Shown: positions 36,101-44,834 of the stretch, piece after piece
Position numbering within the stretch: the stretch's first letter is position 1
How the letters are laid out: each line of letters begins with the position of its first letter
Assembly (NCBI GenBank): GCA_903927025.1
Contig: CAIYLG010000047.1
Coordinates: 1-64,000 of the forward strand
Direction: 5' to 3'
DNA length: 64,000 bases
Origin: an uncultured Armatimonadota bacterium
GTDB taxonomy: Bacteria > Armatimonadota > Fimbriimonadia > Fimbriimonadales > Fimbriimonadaceae
The notes under the pieces: model-generated
What the model saw: the letters and a program-made list of their open reading frames with translations, nothing else
Told to the model about the DNA's origin: nothing
Databases searched by the model: none
Translations under genes and position numbers: made by a program

Positions 36101-36377
36101 GGACCACCTTATCCTGAGGGAGGAACACGCCGCGACAGCCGGACAGGCCTGCCAACGCCATGGAAGCACCCATGAACTTGAGGAGGTCACGTCGGTTGAT
36201 CTGCATCAACGTTGAGCGGTTGGGGAATTCGTCCTCCATCCACTGCTGGAATTGAGGCGTATCCGCGAGCTCATCGAGGCTTCGCCAATATCGCTTGCCG
36301 CTTTGACCGGCGAGCATGCCCTTAACGGAATCCATCCCCTGAGGATTGGATTCTTGGTGCTTTTGGTTCTGTTCCAT
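33186..36377 (-). CDS. Alternative complex III iron-sulfur subunit ActB
   Basis: About 1063 residues. The N-terminus has KRYWRSLDELADTP and a twin-arginine-like signal, INRRDLLKFMGASMALAG, typical of the 'TAT-variant' molybdopterin family. Residues ~90-770 are a molybdopterin-oxidoreductase-like domain that in ACIII has lost the cofactor. The C-terminal part is a ferredoxin-like domain with four Cys clusters (CIGCNACVTACQ; CVHCEKAPCEPVCP; CVGTRYCSNNCP; CTYCVQR). These should bind three 4Fe-4S and one 3Fe-4S centre. ActB1 and ActB2 are fused, as usual for this family. The ATG at 36377 is used because earlier starts lie inside actA. Confidence 0.95.
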   Translation of the reverse strand: MEQNQKHQESNPQGMDSVKGMLAGQSGKRYWRSLDELADTPQFQQWMEDEFPNRSTLMQINRRDLLKFMGASMALAGLSGCRGVFLPQDKVVPYVKAPEELVTGKPLFYATAVTLGGYATGVLVEQVEGRPILIEGNPEHPASLGALDVISQAEVLNFYDPDRAGNILQQPNPGTYDTGSISTWELFIEDYSKNLKPALAKNGSGFRILTGSITSPTLVAGIKNLLAQYPGSKWHSYEPTGRSNAHEGAALAFGKPVDTIYDFTKAKVIVSLDGDFLSPTANPGSLRYARDFANGRRIKGTNGTMNRLYSFESTPGLVGAVADHRWPVKPSEVFGVTAALAAALGVAGASGTPGSHQKAIDAIVKDLQSVPGGAIVVTGDNQAPEVHALVQAINEKLGAFGQTVQHIDPVDATVGTTESLKTLVEELNAGVVEAVLVIGGNPVYNAPADLKFAEAISKAKYKIRLGLYDDETSQACNWFVPVTHTLEEWGDGRAYDGTYSVVQPLIAPIYEGRSTLEVLSTLAGKPASGYDLVRSTWQKAGVLAGDFEKEWRRTVHDGLVKDSAAKPLTVATKLDAASLGGPSKTSGLEVILLADPCIYDGSFSNNGWLQELPKPLTKLTWDNVAIISPKTAASLNVEDEGIVDLTVNGTTVRTAAFIQPGHPDDAVSVYLGYGRIRGGIVCTISSGDGHIAAGDSRQPGGFFNSTSNFDGGGFNAYLFRTTKGMHFTSGELKAVGGVTTVATTQGHSPIDGDHVKQFEGDTRTVIVEYNLEDFNKNSEKYVEEKKAESEEIRKNNLYPDEIFHYEGPQWAMTIDMSTCIGCNACVTACQAENNIPVVGKVQVARHREMHWLRIDRYYSGDAESPQVAWQPVGCVHCEKAPCEPVCPVAATVHSHEGLNQMVYNRCVGTRYCSNNCPYKVRRFNYLNYTDNQRQFDVRVDEKQRIPLLRMLNNPDVTVRGRGIMEKCTYCVQRINEARIESKKAGRDIKDGEVITACQSACPTQTIVFGNMMDKDSAVYQTRNDPRAYLLLENLQTRPRTSHLAKVRNPNPELAPATKTETPS

Positions 36378-36402
36378 GCTGTCGTCTTTCAATCGAAAAT
36401 CC

Positions 36403-37158
36403 TTAGTGGTGGCATACCGAGCAGTCGGCGAGCTGCTGGGTGTGGACGCCGTACTTCTTGATGAGTTCCTTGCCCGCTTCGAGATCGGCGGCTTCATCAG
36501 ATCCAGCGAAATGGCCATCGGCGAGCTGCTTCTCTTTCTCAGGAAGATCCTTCAGACCGTGCTCCTGCAGCTGCCAATACATATTGAAGACCTGCTGTCT
36601 TGGCGTTTGCCCTTCCGCAGTCTTGTTCTCGTGAAGATATCGCTCTGGCGCTCGGTGGCACTGAAGGCACCAGGCCATCTGGAATGAGTTGCCCTTCCAG
36701 GTGATCTGCATATTGTTCACCGCACCGTGACAGATATTGCAGTTGAGTCCGCGAGCGATGTGAATGCTGTGATTGAAGAAAACGAACTGAGGAACCTTGT
36801 TCACCAAGTTCCACTGAATCGGGGTGTTCGTTTCGTAGCTCTGTCGCACCGGCTCCAACATTGGGCTATTGGTCCAAATCTGGGAATGGCAAGACATACA
36901 GGTTTCTGTGGAAGGAAGACCTGCATAGGACGATTTCTCAACCGTTGTATGGCAATAGCGGCAGTCCAGGCCCAGTTCCCACACGTGGTGCTGGTGGCTA
37001 AATGGAACCGGCTGGTTGAGAGGAACGTCTACCTTAGTGTTAGCAGGAGATCGCGAAAGACCCGCAATCGCAAGCCACAGAGAAGGAACTCCGAGAACGA
37101 CGCTGATCAAAGTCAGCTTCGCTACGGAATTGGCGCTCGGTTTAAATATCTGTGCCAT
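36403..37158 (-). CDS. Alternative complex III pentaheme cytochrome c ActA
   Basis: 251 residues. One N-terminal membrane anchor (LTLISVVLGVPSLWLAIAG) is followed by five CxxCH motifs: CRYCH, CMSCH, CNICH, CLQCH and CSVCH at the C-terminus. Extra histidines (FSHQHHV, FFNHSIH) are likely distal ligands. It gives ACIII its electron-exit wire. It starts at the last base of the ctaAB stop codon, so it is the second gene in the operon. Confidence 0.95.
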   Translation of the reverse strand: MAQIFKPSANSVAKLTLISVVLGVPSLWLAIAGLSRSPANTKVDVPLNQPVPFSHQHHVWELGLDCRYCHTTVEKSSYAGLPSTETCMSCHSQIWTNSPMLEPVRQSYETNTPIQWNLVNKVPQFVFFNHSIHIARGLNCNICHGAVNNMQITWKGNSFQMAWCLQCHRAPERYLHENKTAEGQTPRQQVFNMYWQLQEHGLKDLPEKEKQLADGHFAGSDEAADLEAGKELIKKYGVHTQQLADCSVCHH

Positions 37159-39158
37159 CAGCAGTGCTCCGAAACAATGAGGGCTGGTGTTCCATCCACC
37201 GCGCTACCCCTCCGCGCGCGTTGGAGTTTGCATTGTGCAAACGTGACGGAGCCTTGTCTTTCCTGATGGCCCGTCCTTGGGAACGTGATCAATGTTACCG
37301 GCAACTCGCCCTTATTTGCTGGAGCGACATTGCGCTTTACGACGACCGCACGGTCCACCGCGAGCATCAAAAAGAGGATCGCTAGATAGACCATGGAATA
37401 GTGAAACAGCTTGCTGGCTCTTGGCCGGCTCGTCTGCCGATACAGCTGCATACAAAGATACAGCAGGATAACGTTAAGAACAACCGCCGTACCTGCATAT
37501 ATCCATCCAACCTGAGGCATCAGGAAGGGGATCAGCGAGACGGCGAAAGTGATGATCGCGTAGATGCCGATCTGGATAACAGTGTTGCGATCACCCTTCA
37601 CCACCGGCAGCATCGGAACTCCAGCAGCGGCATATTCATCCTTCAGCAGGAGCGCCAAAGCCCAAAAATGTACCGGTGTCCACACGAAAATAATCGCAAA
37701 AAGATAGAGAGCCAGCGGCGGTAAATCTCCAGTTACGGCCGCCCAACCGACCAGCGGCGGGAAAGCCCCAGCGGCTCCGCCGATAACGATGTTCTGCCAA
37801 GTCCGCCGCTTCAGCATCATCGTGTACACGACAACATAAAAAACGAGTCCGCTAAGGGCGAGAACTGCAGCCAATAGGTTAGATGCCGACCACAGCAGCG
37901 CAAAAGCGCTTGTCGCCAAGACGAACGAGAAAAGCAGAACCTTGCGAGATGGAATGGACTGCGTCACGGTAGGCCGTGTGCTGGTCCGCTTCATCGTGAG
38001 GTCAATATCCCGGTCGATGACCATATTGATGGCGTTGGCTGCGCCAGCGGACATGTAGCCGCCAATGCCAACTGCCAGGAAGAGCCACAGGCCGGGCCAA
38101 TCACCCTTGGCCGCGATCATTGAAGTTAGCGTGGTGAAGAGAAGCAGACTGATGACGCGGGGTTTGGTCAGCGCAATGTAAGCCTTTACCAGCGCCATAC
38201 CCGTCAACGGGCCTACTTCAGGGGCTGCGGCGGGGGCGGGACGCGCCTCAACTCGCTCAATGCCCTCACCAAGCGCGAAAACCGTTACGGCAACCCAACT
38301 GATCCAGTTGACATCGGCAAGGGCCAGGTGAATCATCTGCATCGGAATCGGCGCCTTCAGCCAGATGTTGGCGGCACCAAATGCAAGCTGCACCGCGTAT
38401 ATGCCCACCATCCAGCGAAGAGCAGCTTTGACTCTTGGGTCAGGGCGAAGATGCTGAACCAGTCCGGCGGCAAGGGCAAGGTAGAGGCCGATGCTCACAG
38501 CGATCAACGGATGCAGGGGCTGAAGCCGAACCATCCAAAACGTCTTGGGGTCCATCGCTGCGCCAAGAACGTTGTCAGTTGGGCGAATGGTATGACCGAG
38601 AGCTGAGACCGCTCCGCTCACCGCAAGGAGAATCATTCCCAGAGCGGCCATTCCCAAGATCCAGCCAACTCCGCTCTGGCCCTTAAATTGAACTGGACGA
38701 ATGTTCGAGGCACCCAGCGCAGCAACCGAGATGCTGCCAAGCAACATAAAGGTGCTGGTGACGTGCAGACCCATTACAACTAGGCGAACCGCGCTGTCAT
38801 TGTCGACGACGAGCTTGAATTTAACGAGCGCTGCACCAAGAAGACCTTCGATTAGGGTGCAGACCAAGGTGCTGACGGCCGCCTTCCGAACGAGATGTCC
38901 CTTCGGAAAGACAGAGAAGGCGAGAAACACCAGATAGATCGCCAACGGACCGATCAGGCCGGTTGAAATTCGATGGCTTGCCTCGACGATTCGCGAGATG
39001 GAACCGTGAAGGGGAGTCGAAGCGCCATCGCAGAGCGGCCAGTGGCTTCCGCAGCCGTCACCAGACTTTGAAGCGCGGACAAATACGCCCCAAGCAATCG
39101 CGAGTAGGTTGTAGGCTAGAAGGAACCAGGCGAATCGCTTAAATAGTGTCTGCTTCAA
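37158..39158 (-). CDS. Fused heme A synthase / heme O synthase (CtaA-CtaB)
   Basis: 666 residues joining two enzymes of heme A synthesis. Residues ~1-305 are COX15/CtaA with paired conserved histidines (GSHWPLCDG, EASHRISTGL, GLHVTST, QPLHPLIAVS). Residues ~325-610 are the UbiA-type protoheme farnesyltransferase, with NMVIDRDIDLTMKRTSTRP and further helices. A 50-residue basic tail follows. The TTG start is backed by GGGAGGA 7 nt upstream (39166-39172). It heads the ACIII-caa3 operon and would supply heme A to the oxidase made from the same mRNA. Similar fusions are known to me from a few other lineages (Thermus, as I recall). Confidence 0.93.
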   Translation of the reverse strand: MKQTLFKRFAWFLLAYNLLAIAWGVFVRASKSGDGCGSHWPLCDGASTPLHGSISRIVEASHRISTGLIGPLAIYLVFLAFSVFPKGHLVRKAAVSTLVCTLIEGLLGAALVKFKLVVDNDSAVRLVVMGLHVTSTFMLLGSISVAALGASNIRPVQFKGQSGVGWILGMAALGMILLAVSGAVSALGHTIRPTDNVLGAAMDPKTFWMVRLQPLHPLIAVSIGLYLALAAGLVQHLRPDPRVKAALRWMVGIYAVQLAFGAANIWLKAPIPMQMIHLALADVNWISWVAVTVFALGEGIERVEARPAPAAAPEVGPLTGMALVKAYIALTKPRVISLLLFTTLTSMIAAKGDWPGLWLFLAVGIGGYMSAGAANAINMVIDRDIDLTMKRTSTRPTVTQSIPSRKVLLFSFVLATSAFALLWSASNLLAAVLALSGLVFYVVVYTMMLKRRTWQNIVIGGAAGAFPPLVGWAAVTGDLPPLALYLFAIIFVWTPVHFWALALLLKDEYAAAGVPMLPVVKGDRNTVIQIGIYAIITFAVSLIPFLMPQVGWIYAGTAVVLNVILLYLCMQLYRQTSRPRASKLFHYSMVYLAILFLMLAVDRAVVVKRNVAPANKGELPVTLITFPRTGHQERQGSVTFAQCKLQRARRGSAVDGTPALIVSEHC

Positions 39159-39545
39159 CTGGAGATCCTCCCGTCGGGCGAAGGTGCATTTGGGCTGAGG
39201 GGAGCCTGCGAGCCGTTATTCGCGGTCGCTAAGTTTCGGGGAAAATTGAAAGTTGGAGCCCCACCCATCTTCAACACGAGATAATTTACCCCCATTAGCC
39301 GGCCCAATTTCGCAGGAAACCTGGCAATTTACTGCCCTGGGCGAATTTCGAAGGTTGAATTTAGACTAGGGGCCATTTGGGCAGGTTCACGGAATGGGTT
39401 TCATGGCGTCCACGAAATACAAAGATTTGGCGAACTTCTCGGATAGGAACACGCACCCGAGACTGTTTCCCGACCGAAAAAGTGGGAGAATCGCCCTGCC
39501 CCCACTGTCCTTTGAACCACCTGACCGAATTCCGTGAACGCTCAG
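39159..39545. other. Intergenic region upstream of the respiratory operon
   Basis: About 390 bp between the convergently placed 3' flank of nothing and the M28 gene, both neighbours on the minus strand. It must hold the promoter of the ctaAB-act-cta operon and the 3' end of no other gene. A near-repeat AATTTCG-CAGG/AATTTCG-AAGG occurs around 39308-39355. I could not pick a -35/-10 pair with confidence. No gene is seen. The only well-supported element is the Shine-Dalgarno sequence GGGAGGA at 39166-39172. Confidence 0.4.
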
Positions 39546-41744
39546 CTACGATTTAGCCGAAACAGAGACTAAACTTTCAATGATTTCTGAAAGTTTATCG
39601 ATCGTTGCCGCCACATGGGGGATCTCTTCGCGAGCTTCCTGCCACGACTCCTGCTCAAGCGCCTCTCGGATCGCAGGGAGGGTCTTCACCCCATAGCCGG
39701 TGTAGAAGCCGGGAGCATAGATTGCGTGGCGATACCAAGGTCGTCTCGGCAGCCCAGCTCCGAGTAGCGCCCGCTCGGATTGAATCAGCAGTGCGTCCAG
39801 GTCCAAAGAGGGCTTCGCTTTCGCAGGCACGTAGTTACCTGCGGCCGTTTTCAGCCTTGCCACTGCCCTGTCGAGGGCGCTGAAGTCGATTGAAGGAATG
39901 TCCTTTTTCTTAACAGGCTGCGGCTTGGACTTGGTCGGGTCTTGGCTGAGCCTCAGGCTGCCATCACCAAGTTCCATATTGAACTGCTCCACTTCGTCCT
40001 TCTTGGTCTGAATGATCGTCGGAAGCTCCTTTGCGTACTTCTCAATCGTTTCGGCGAGATTGGCGAAGTCGAAAGGAAGCACCTCTGCGTTGGCTAGCCG
40101 CAACATGGTGTGCCCCGCCACTTGGGCGGTGGTCACTCCATATTGGAACTTGGGATCATCAAACCGACTGAACCAATCGAAGGAATCATAGGTGGAGTGG
40201 TAGATGCCTCCGCCGGACTCACCGCCGAAGCCCATGTCAAAGGACGCGATGCCGACATGCTGCAGGAATGAGCTGAAATCGGACCCAGATCCGAGAGCAC
40301 CGATGGGAATGTCCTGCTTGGATCTGAGCTCCTTCATCGCGGCGACGCCGGCCGCCACGATCTGGTTGGCCTTGGCTCGCTGAGCGAGCGTCGCACCTGT
40401 TTCGGGGTCGAGCACGCTTCTCTCCACCTGATTGATGAACTTCTCAAGGCTATGAGAGCCGCCCACGTTGAAGAAGCCTCTTCCGATGCTGTCCGTATTG
40501 AGGTAGCAGACCACCTTGGTTCGCAGCTCATCGATGTGGGTTTCGACCCATTCGGTTGAACCAAGAAGCCCCGGCTCTTCTCCGTCCCAGAGGCAGTAGA
40601 TCATGGTTCGGCGAGGTTTCCAGCCAGTGGCCACAAGTGAACCAAGGGCCTTTGCCTCTGCAAGGAGAGCGATGGCACCGCTGAGGGGATCTTCTGCACC
40701 CATCACCCAGCCGTCGTAATGGTTCCCTCGGATCACCCACTCGTCGGGCAGGTCAAAACCCTTGATTTTGGCAACAACATCTCGTGCCTCGACGATGTCC
40801 CAATTGAACTTGAGCTTGAGGTGCACGTTGGTGTTGCCTTCACCGATGTGATAGGTGATGGGGAGTGCGCCGCGCCAATCGCCTGGGGCTACGGGTCCCT
40901 GAAGAGTCTTCAGAAGCGGGAGCGCATCCCCGTAGGAGATCGGCAATGTCGGGATCTTGGCGATCGTAATCGCATCCTTGATCGGGATCCGCTTGGCGTC
41001 TTTGGTTGCTCCTATCCCTGGCGTCAACGGGTCACCGGGGTAGAGGGGCATGTCGGCAATGGAACCTCGCTGGACGCCGTTTTCATTTCGGTAAGCGCCC
41101 TTGGGATAGACATCGCCTTGGAAGTAGCCGTCATCTTTGGGATCCGAGTAGAAGAGGCATCCGATCGCACCATGCTCGCTTGCCACTTTCGGCTTGATGC
41201 CCCGCCATCCGCCGCCATAGCGGGCAATCACAATTTTGCCTTTGACGCTGATGCCTTCCTTTTCCAGAACCTCATAGTCGGCGGGCATGCCGTAGTTCAC
41301 GTAAACCAGCTTTCCCGTCACATCACCATCGGGAGAGTAAGCGTTGTAGGTCGGCAGGCCACCTGGAGCTTTGGAGGTGGAGTCCTCCTTGATCGCTGGC
41401 TCATGGAGCTTGGCCCGGTAGCCAGGCATCTCCAGAAGTCGCTCCTTCGGGCTCGGGAAAAGGACGTAGAACTTCTCGATCTCTGCATCAAAACCCCAGC
41501 TCTTGAAGAGACCGACGAGGAAGTTTGCGTTCTCCAAGCCATAGGGGGAGCCAACATGGTGGGGCTTGGCACTGAGTCGCTTCAGCCAAATCGGTAGATC
41601 TTTCTGAATGATCGCACCGTCGAAGCGGCTCTCTAGGGCGAGCTGTTCGCGAGACGCCGCCGGCGAAAAGCCCATGAGAGGCGTATCCGACTGCTTGAAA
41701 GCGGAGATGGCGAGGAGGGAGACGAGGCCAAACACGTTCGCCAT
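39546..41744 (-). CDS. M28 family carboxypeptidase (glutamate carboxypeptidase II-like)
   Basis: 732 residues. The layout is that of PSMA/NAALADase: signal-like N-terminus (VFGLVSLLAISAF), PA domain (~110-290), M28 zinc domain (~300-560) and a C-terminal helical dimerisation domain. Zinc and catalytic residues are visible in RGNHYDGWVMGAEDPLSG, LWDGEEPGLLGSTEW, LNTDS and YHSTYDSFDW. It probably acts outside the cytoplasm on acidic peptides, although specificity cannot be read. It is monocistronic, with purS diverging upstream. Confidence 0.9.
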   Translation of the reverse strand: MANVFGLVSLLAISAFKQSDTPLMGFSPAASREQLALESRFDGAIIQKDLPIWLKRLSAKPHHVGSPYGLENANFLVGLFKSWGFDAEIEKFYVLFPSPKERLLEMPGYRAKLHEPAIKEDSTSKAPGGLPTYNAYSPDGDVTGKLVYVNYGMPADYEVLEKEGISVKGKIVIARYGGGWRGIKPKVASEHGAIGCLFYSDPKDDGYFQGDVYPKGAYRNENGVQRGSIADMPLYPGDPLTPGIGATKDAKRIPIKDAITIAKIPTLPISYGDALPLLKTLQGPVAPGDWRGALPITYHIGEGNTNVHLKLKFNWDIVEARDVVAKIKGFDLPDEWVIRGNHYDGWVMGAEDPLSGAIALLAEAKALGSLVATGWKPRRTMIYCLWDGEEPGLLGSTEWVETHIDELRTKVVCYLNTDSIGRGFFNVGGSHSLEKFINQVERSVLDPETGATLAQRAKANQIVAAGVAAMKELRSKQDIPIGALGSGSDFSSFLQHVGIASFDMGFGGESGGGIYHSTYDSFDWFSRFDDPKFQYGVTTAQVAGHTMLRLANAEVLPFDFANLAETIEKYAKELPTIIQTKKDEVEQFNMELGDGSLRLSQDPTKSKPQPVKKKDIPSIDFSALDRAVARLKTAAGNYVPAKAKPSLDLDALLIQSERALLGAGLPRRPWYRHAIYAPGFYTGYGVKTLPAIREALEQESWQEAREEIPHVAATIDKLSEIIESLVSVSAKS

Positions 41745-41939
41745 TCTACAGCAGGTGCAAGGTGAAACGTGTGTTCACGACCTGGCACCCCCGATTCAGT
41801 TCATGCCGCGCCGAATCCTCTCACGTTGTTCGGCGGGACAGGCGCCGCTGTCCGTTCTTCGTCCACCGCCTTCCTCCCGTCAAGCGGAAGAAGGAGCTTT
41901 TGGGTCATTGGAATCCAAACGTATGTGCCAAAATTGGTT

Positions 41940-42173
41940 ATGACTACCGTCCGCGTCTATGTGACGCTTAAGCCCTCTCTGCTTGACTCTGCTGGCCGGA
42001 CGGTGGCGCAGTCACTTGGAAAGCTAGGCTACAGCGAACTCCAGGAAGTCCGCATTGGCAAGCTCATCGAGCTCAAGCTCGAAACGTACGATGAGGCCCG
42101 CGTGAAGGAGATGTGCAACAAGCTCCTGGCCAACCCTGTGATCGAAGACTATCGAATTGAGGTTGCACCGTGA
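41940..42173 (+). CDS. Phosphoribosylformylglycinamidine synthase subunit PurS
   Basis: 77 residues, the normal PurS length (TVRVYVTLKPSLLDSAGRTV; ELQEVRIGKLIELKLE; NPVIEDYRIEV). It is the small dimeric bridge of the PurSQL complex that aminates FGAR. The ATG at 41940 gives the family N-terminus; earlier in-frame starts add unrelated sequence. No Shine-Dalgarno sequence is evident. The next gene, purQ, overlaps it by 4 nt (GTGA). purL is not in the window. Confidence 0.92.
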   Translation: MTTVRVYVTLKPSLLDSAGRTVAQSLGKLGYSELQEVRIGKLIELKLETYDEARVKEMCNKLLANPVIEDYRIEVAP

Positions 42174-42859
42174 GGGTTGCAGTCATCCGGTTCCCCGGAT
42201 CCAATTGCGACCAGGATGCGTTTCATTCCGTAAAGGATGACTTGGGTCTCGATGCCGCTTACGTCTGGCATGAGGACCACTCTCTCAGCGGCTTTGATGC
42301 CGTGTTCGTGCCAGGCGGGTTCTCCTATGGAGACTATCTGCGCTGCGGGGCGATGGCGTCGCGAGCGCCGATCATGGAAGAGGTTCGTCGATTTGCCGAC
42401 GAGGGACGTCCAGTCATCGGCGCATGCAACGGCTTCCAGGTGCTCTGCGAGGCAGGCCTGCTTCCAGGAGCGCTCTTGCTGAATGCGGGGCAAAAGTTTC
42501 TCTGCAAAGACGTTTATCTCCGAGCTGAAAATCGAACGTCGATGTGGACTCGAGGCGTCGACAAGATACTGAGGATTCCGATCGCTCATGGCGAAGGCCG
42601 CTACGTAGCGGACGAAGATGCCGTCAAGCGCTTGGAGGATTCAGGACAGATCGCCTTCCGGTACGTGGATTCCGCAGGCGAAGCAACGGACGAAGCGAAT
42701 GTGAACGGGTCCGCCCATTCCATTGCCGGCGTGCTCAACGAAGGCGGAAACGTGCTTGGATTGATGCCTCATCCGGAGCGAGCTTCGAGAGCCCTTTTGG
42801 GTTCGGTTGATGGGCTTCAGATCCTCAATGCGTTGAAGCTAGTGGCTTCTAACCGATAA
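42170..42859 (+). CDS. Phosphoribosylformylglycinamidine synthase subunit PurQ
   Basis: 229 residues, a class I glutamine amidotransferase that supplies ammonia to PurL. The Cys nucleophile lies in IGACNGFQVLCEAGLLPG, the oxyanion region is FVPGGFSYGDYLR, and the His-Glu pair is in MPHPERA. The GTG start overlaps the purS stop. The size and all three catalytic residues are normal. Confidence 0.95.
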   Translation: MRVAVIRFPGSNCDQDAFHSVKDDLGLDAAYVWHEDHSLSGFDAVFVPGGFSYGDYLRCGAMASRAPIMEEVRRFADEGRPVIGACNGFQVLCEAGLLPGALLLNAGQKFLCKDVYLRAENRTSMWTRGVDKILRIPIAHGEGRYVADEDAVKRLEDSGQIAFRYVDSAGEATDEANVNGSAHSIAGVLNEGGNVLGLMPHPERASRALLGSVDGLQILNALKLVASNR

Positions 42860-42875
42860 GTTTTGGTATCCAGCC

Positions 42876-42881
42876 TATAAT
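42876..42881 (+). promoter_or_regulatory. Perfect -10 box 15 nt before the NlpC start
   Basis: TATAAT is centred 17 nt upstream of the ATG at 42896. No good -35 lies 16-18 bp upstream. If used, transcription would begin near 42888 and the mRNA would have only about 8 untranslated nucleotides, i.e. be nearly leaderless. Confidence 0.45.
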
Positions 42882-42895
42882 AGATCTTCATTAGG

Positions 42896-43612
42896 ATGAG
42901 ACTCACCCGCCCACTGCTGACCCTTTGCGCCGCCCTTTGTGGCGCCTGGGCGAGTGCTCAAACCCAAGCTGTCATCGGAAAGCTTGCGGAAGCGGCGGTT
43001 CCGACTGCGGTCTACTCAACTCCAAGTAGGGCATCTCGAGTACTTCTCAGCCTTCAGCCAAACCAGCGATTAGTTATTCGATACTTAGAGCGGGGCGACT
43101 GGAATTTGGTTCCGCTAAAAAGCGGCAAAGTTGGCTACATTCCGGCGACCGACGTGTACGACCTTCCCTACACGGTCTATCTCAAACCCCATGCCCGAAA
43201 CCGACCTTCTTCGTCGCGAGGCGGATTGGTCACGGAAGCGACTGGCAGTCCACTCGTGGATTACGCTCTGAAGTTTCAAGGCACGCCTTATGAATGGGGC
43301 GGAAACGATCTGGTAAATGGGATTGACTGCTCGGGATTTGTCAAGCAGGTCATGAAGGGCACGATTGGCTACAACCTTCCCCGCACGGCTGCTGAGCAGG
43401 CGCTTGTCGGAATTCCGATCCATCGTTTGGAAGATCTTCGCCCAGGTGATCGCCTCTACTTCCGAATGCGCAGCGAAACCAAGATCAGCCACACCGGCAT
43501 CTATATGGGCAACTGGCGGTTCGTACATTCCTCGCACGGCAAGGGCGGCGTCAGCACGGACACGCTGACGAAGGCAAGCTGGCGAAACATGCTCGTCGCT
43601 GCGCGGCGGTAG
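42896..43612 (+). CDS. NlpC/P60 cell-wall hydrolase with SH3-like domain
   Basis: 238 residues. A signal peptide (LTRPLLTLCAALCGAWASAQ) is followed by a bacterial SH3 domain at about 30-95. The NlpC/P60 domain runs from ~115 with the catalytic Cys in GIDCSGFVKQVM and His in ISHTGIYMG. It should cleave the peptidoglycan stem peptide outside the membrane. The signal peptide fixes the start, though only TTAGG abuts the ATG. A strong terminator follows 17 nt after the stop. Confidence 0.9.
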   Translation: MRLTRPLLTLCAALCGAWASAQTQAVIGKLAEAAVPTAVYSTPSRASRVLLSLQPNQRLVIRYLERGDWNLVPLKSGKVGYIPATDVYDLPYTVYLKPHARNRPSSSRGGLVTEATGSPLVDYALKFQGTPYEWGGNDLVNGIDCSGFVKQVMKGTIGYNLPRTAAEQALVGIPIHRLEDLRPGDRLYFRMRSETKISHTGIYMGNWRFVHSSHGKGGVSTDTLTKASWRNMLVAARR

Positions 43613-43628
43613 GTTAGGATTTTCACTT

Positions 43629-43670
43629 AGAGGGTGGTTGCCTGAGCAAGGCAACCACCCTCTTCTTTCT
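43629..43670 (+). terminator. Intrinsic terminator of the NlpC/P60 gene
   Basis: A 15-bp perfect stem, AGAGGGTGGTTGCCT paired with AGGCAACCACCCTCT, has loop GAGCA and is followed by TCTTTCT. Confidence 0.85.
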
Positions 43671-43764
43671 ATTCCGGGGCTCATGCCAAGACTCTTTGAC
43701 CCAGGGAGCCCGAAACTTGAAATAAGTGCTTAGAATGCAATGAGCGCCGCATCCTCCAACAGAA

Positions 43765-44742
43765 ATGATTTCCCTTCCCTTTTTCGCCTGCCTATCCTTA
43801 CTGCTTGGTAGCCCGGAGACACCGATCTACTTTGTTCGGGGTGGGGATATCTATCGGCACGACTCGCAGGGGGACAAGAAGATTGTTGCCAATGGCGACT
43901 ACCCATCGCGGTCGCCGGATGGGAAGAAGCTGGCTTTCATTCGAAATACCGACCTCTTCGTGATGACCTTGGCGAGTGGGCGGGTGTCCCGGAAAACCCA
44001 TTTTGCAATGGGCAACCAGAATGACTGGCCCGCTGGAGGGCGAAACGGATATCCATCCTGGGACCCTTCTGGACGATGCATTCTGTGCTCCCGTCTGAGC
44101 AACTTTCACATTAAAGTCGACCCAGTAAGCGACTTGGAAAGCACATCCACAATCGAGGGGAGTCACCAGGTTTGGAGGGTGGCCAACTTTTGGCTAAAGC
44201 CACTGTATATGGCTCCTCGGACTGAAGATTTCTTTACCCGTGACTACTTGAGCAGCAACATGTTCGTGGCTTCAGAATTTGGCGCCGCGTACTCACCGGA
44301 TGGAAGGAAAATCGCCTTTTGCGAAAACGGCGATCTCTGGATGGCGAGCCTATTTGTAGACAACGTATTGTCCGAACCAGATTATTCGAACTACGCCCAG
44401 GATTGGGAACAAGAACGCGTGTTGGCCTGTGCGGCGCTCGACAGTCTCGGGGACAACTACAGCACCTTTCTCTTTCGGATCTCCTGGTCACCGAACGGCT
44501 CCAAGCTGGCCCTTTACAGCAACGAGTACAAGGGCGGGGTTGATAAATTCATCACGGTCGTTGACGCCGCACACCCGACACGCACGATTGCTGAGTTCCC
44601 TGGGGCGGATGCGTTCTTTACTTCGGAGGATAGGCTCGTTTATTGGAGGTACGACCCTGAGATCGGCTCGTGCTTGTACAGCTACTCGCTGAAGACGAAG
44701 AAGGAGACGTTGATTGTGAAGAATGCGACGGATCCAGGGTAG
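43765..44742 (+). CDS. TolB-like beta-propeller protein
   Basis: 325 residues. The signal peptide is short (ISLPFFACLSLLLG). Repeats of the WD40-like PD40 type are clear: YPSRSPDGKKLAFIRN, YPSWDPSGRCILCSR, AAYSPDGRKIAFCENGDLW and ISWSPNGSKLALYSN. These build a TolB-like propeller of about six blades. It is exported and perhaps lipid- or wall-associated, with no partner visible nearby. The function is unknown beyond protein-protein or ligand binding. Confidence 0.75.
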   Translation: MISLPFFACLSLLLGSPETPIYFVRGGDIYRHDSQGDKKIVANGDYPSRSPDGKKLAFIRNTDLFVMTLASGRVSRKTHFAMGNQNDWPAGGRNGYPSWDPSGRCILCSRLSNFHIKVDPVSDLESTSTIEGSHQVWRVANFWLKPLYMAPRTEDFFTRDYLSSNMFVASEFGAAYSPDGRKIAFCENGDLWMASLFVDNVLSEPDYSNYAQDWEQERVLACAALDSLGDNYSTFLFRISWSPNGSKLALYSNEYKGGVDKFITVVDAAHPTRTIAEFPGADAFFTSEDRLVYWRYDPEIGSCLYSYSLKTKKETLIVKNATDPG

Positions 44743-44834
44743 ATGGATTTGCTGTCTGCAGCGCTTTTGATGAGCACTTGAGGTGGCTGTTGTCTGAGCG
44801 AGTTTCCGGAATAACCACCCCGCCCTGAAGGGCA

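Noticed and set aside
40719-41597. Plus-strand frame (292 codons) opposite the M28 peptidase
   Set aside because: Fully antisense to the PA and zinc domains of a real gene.
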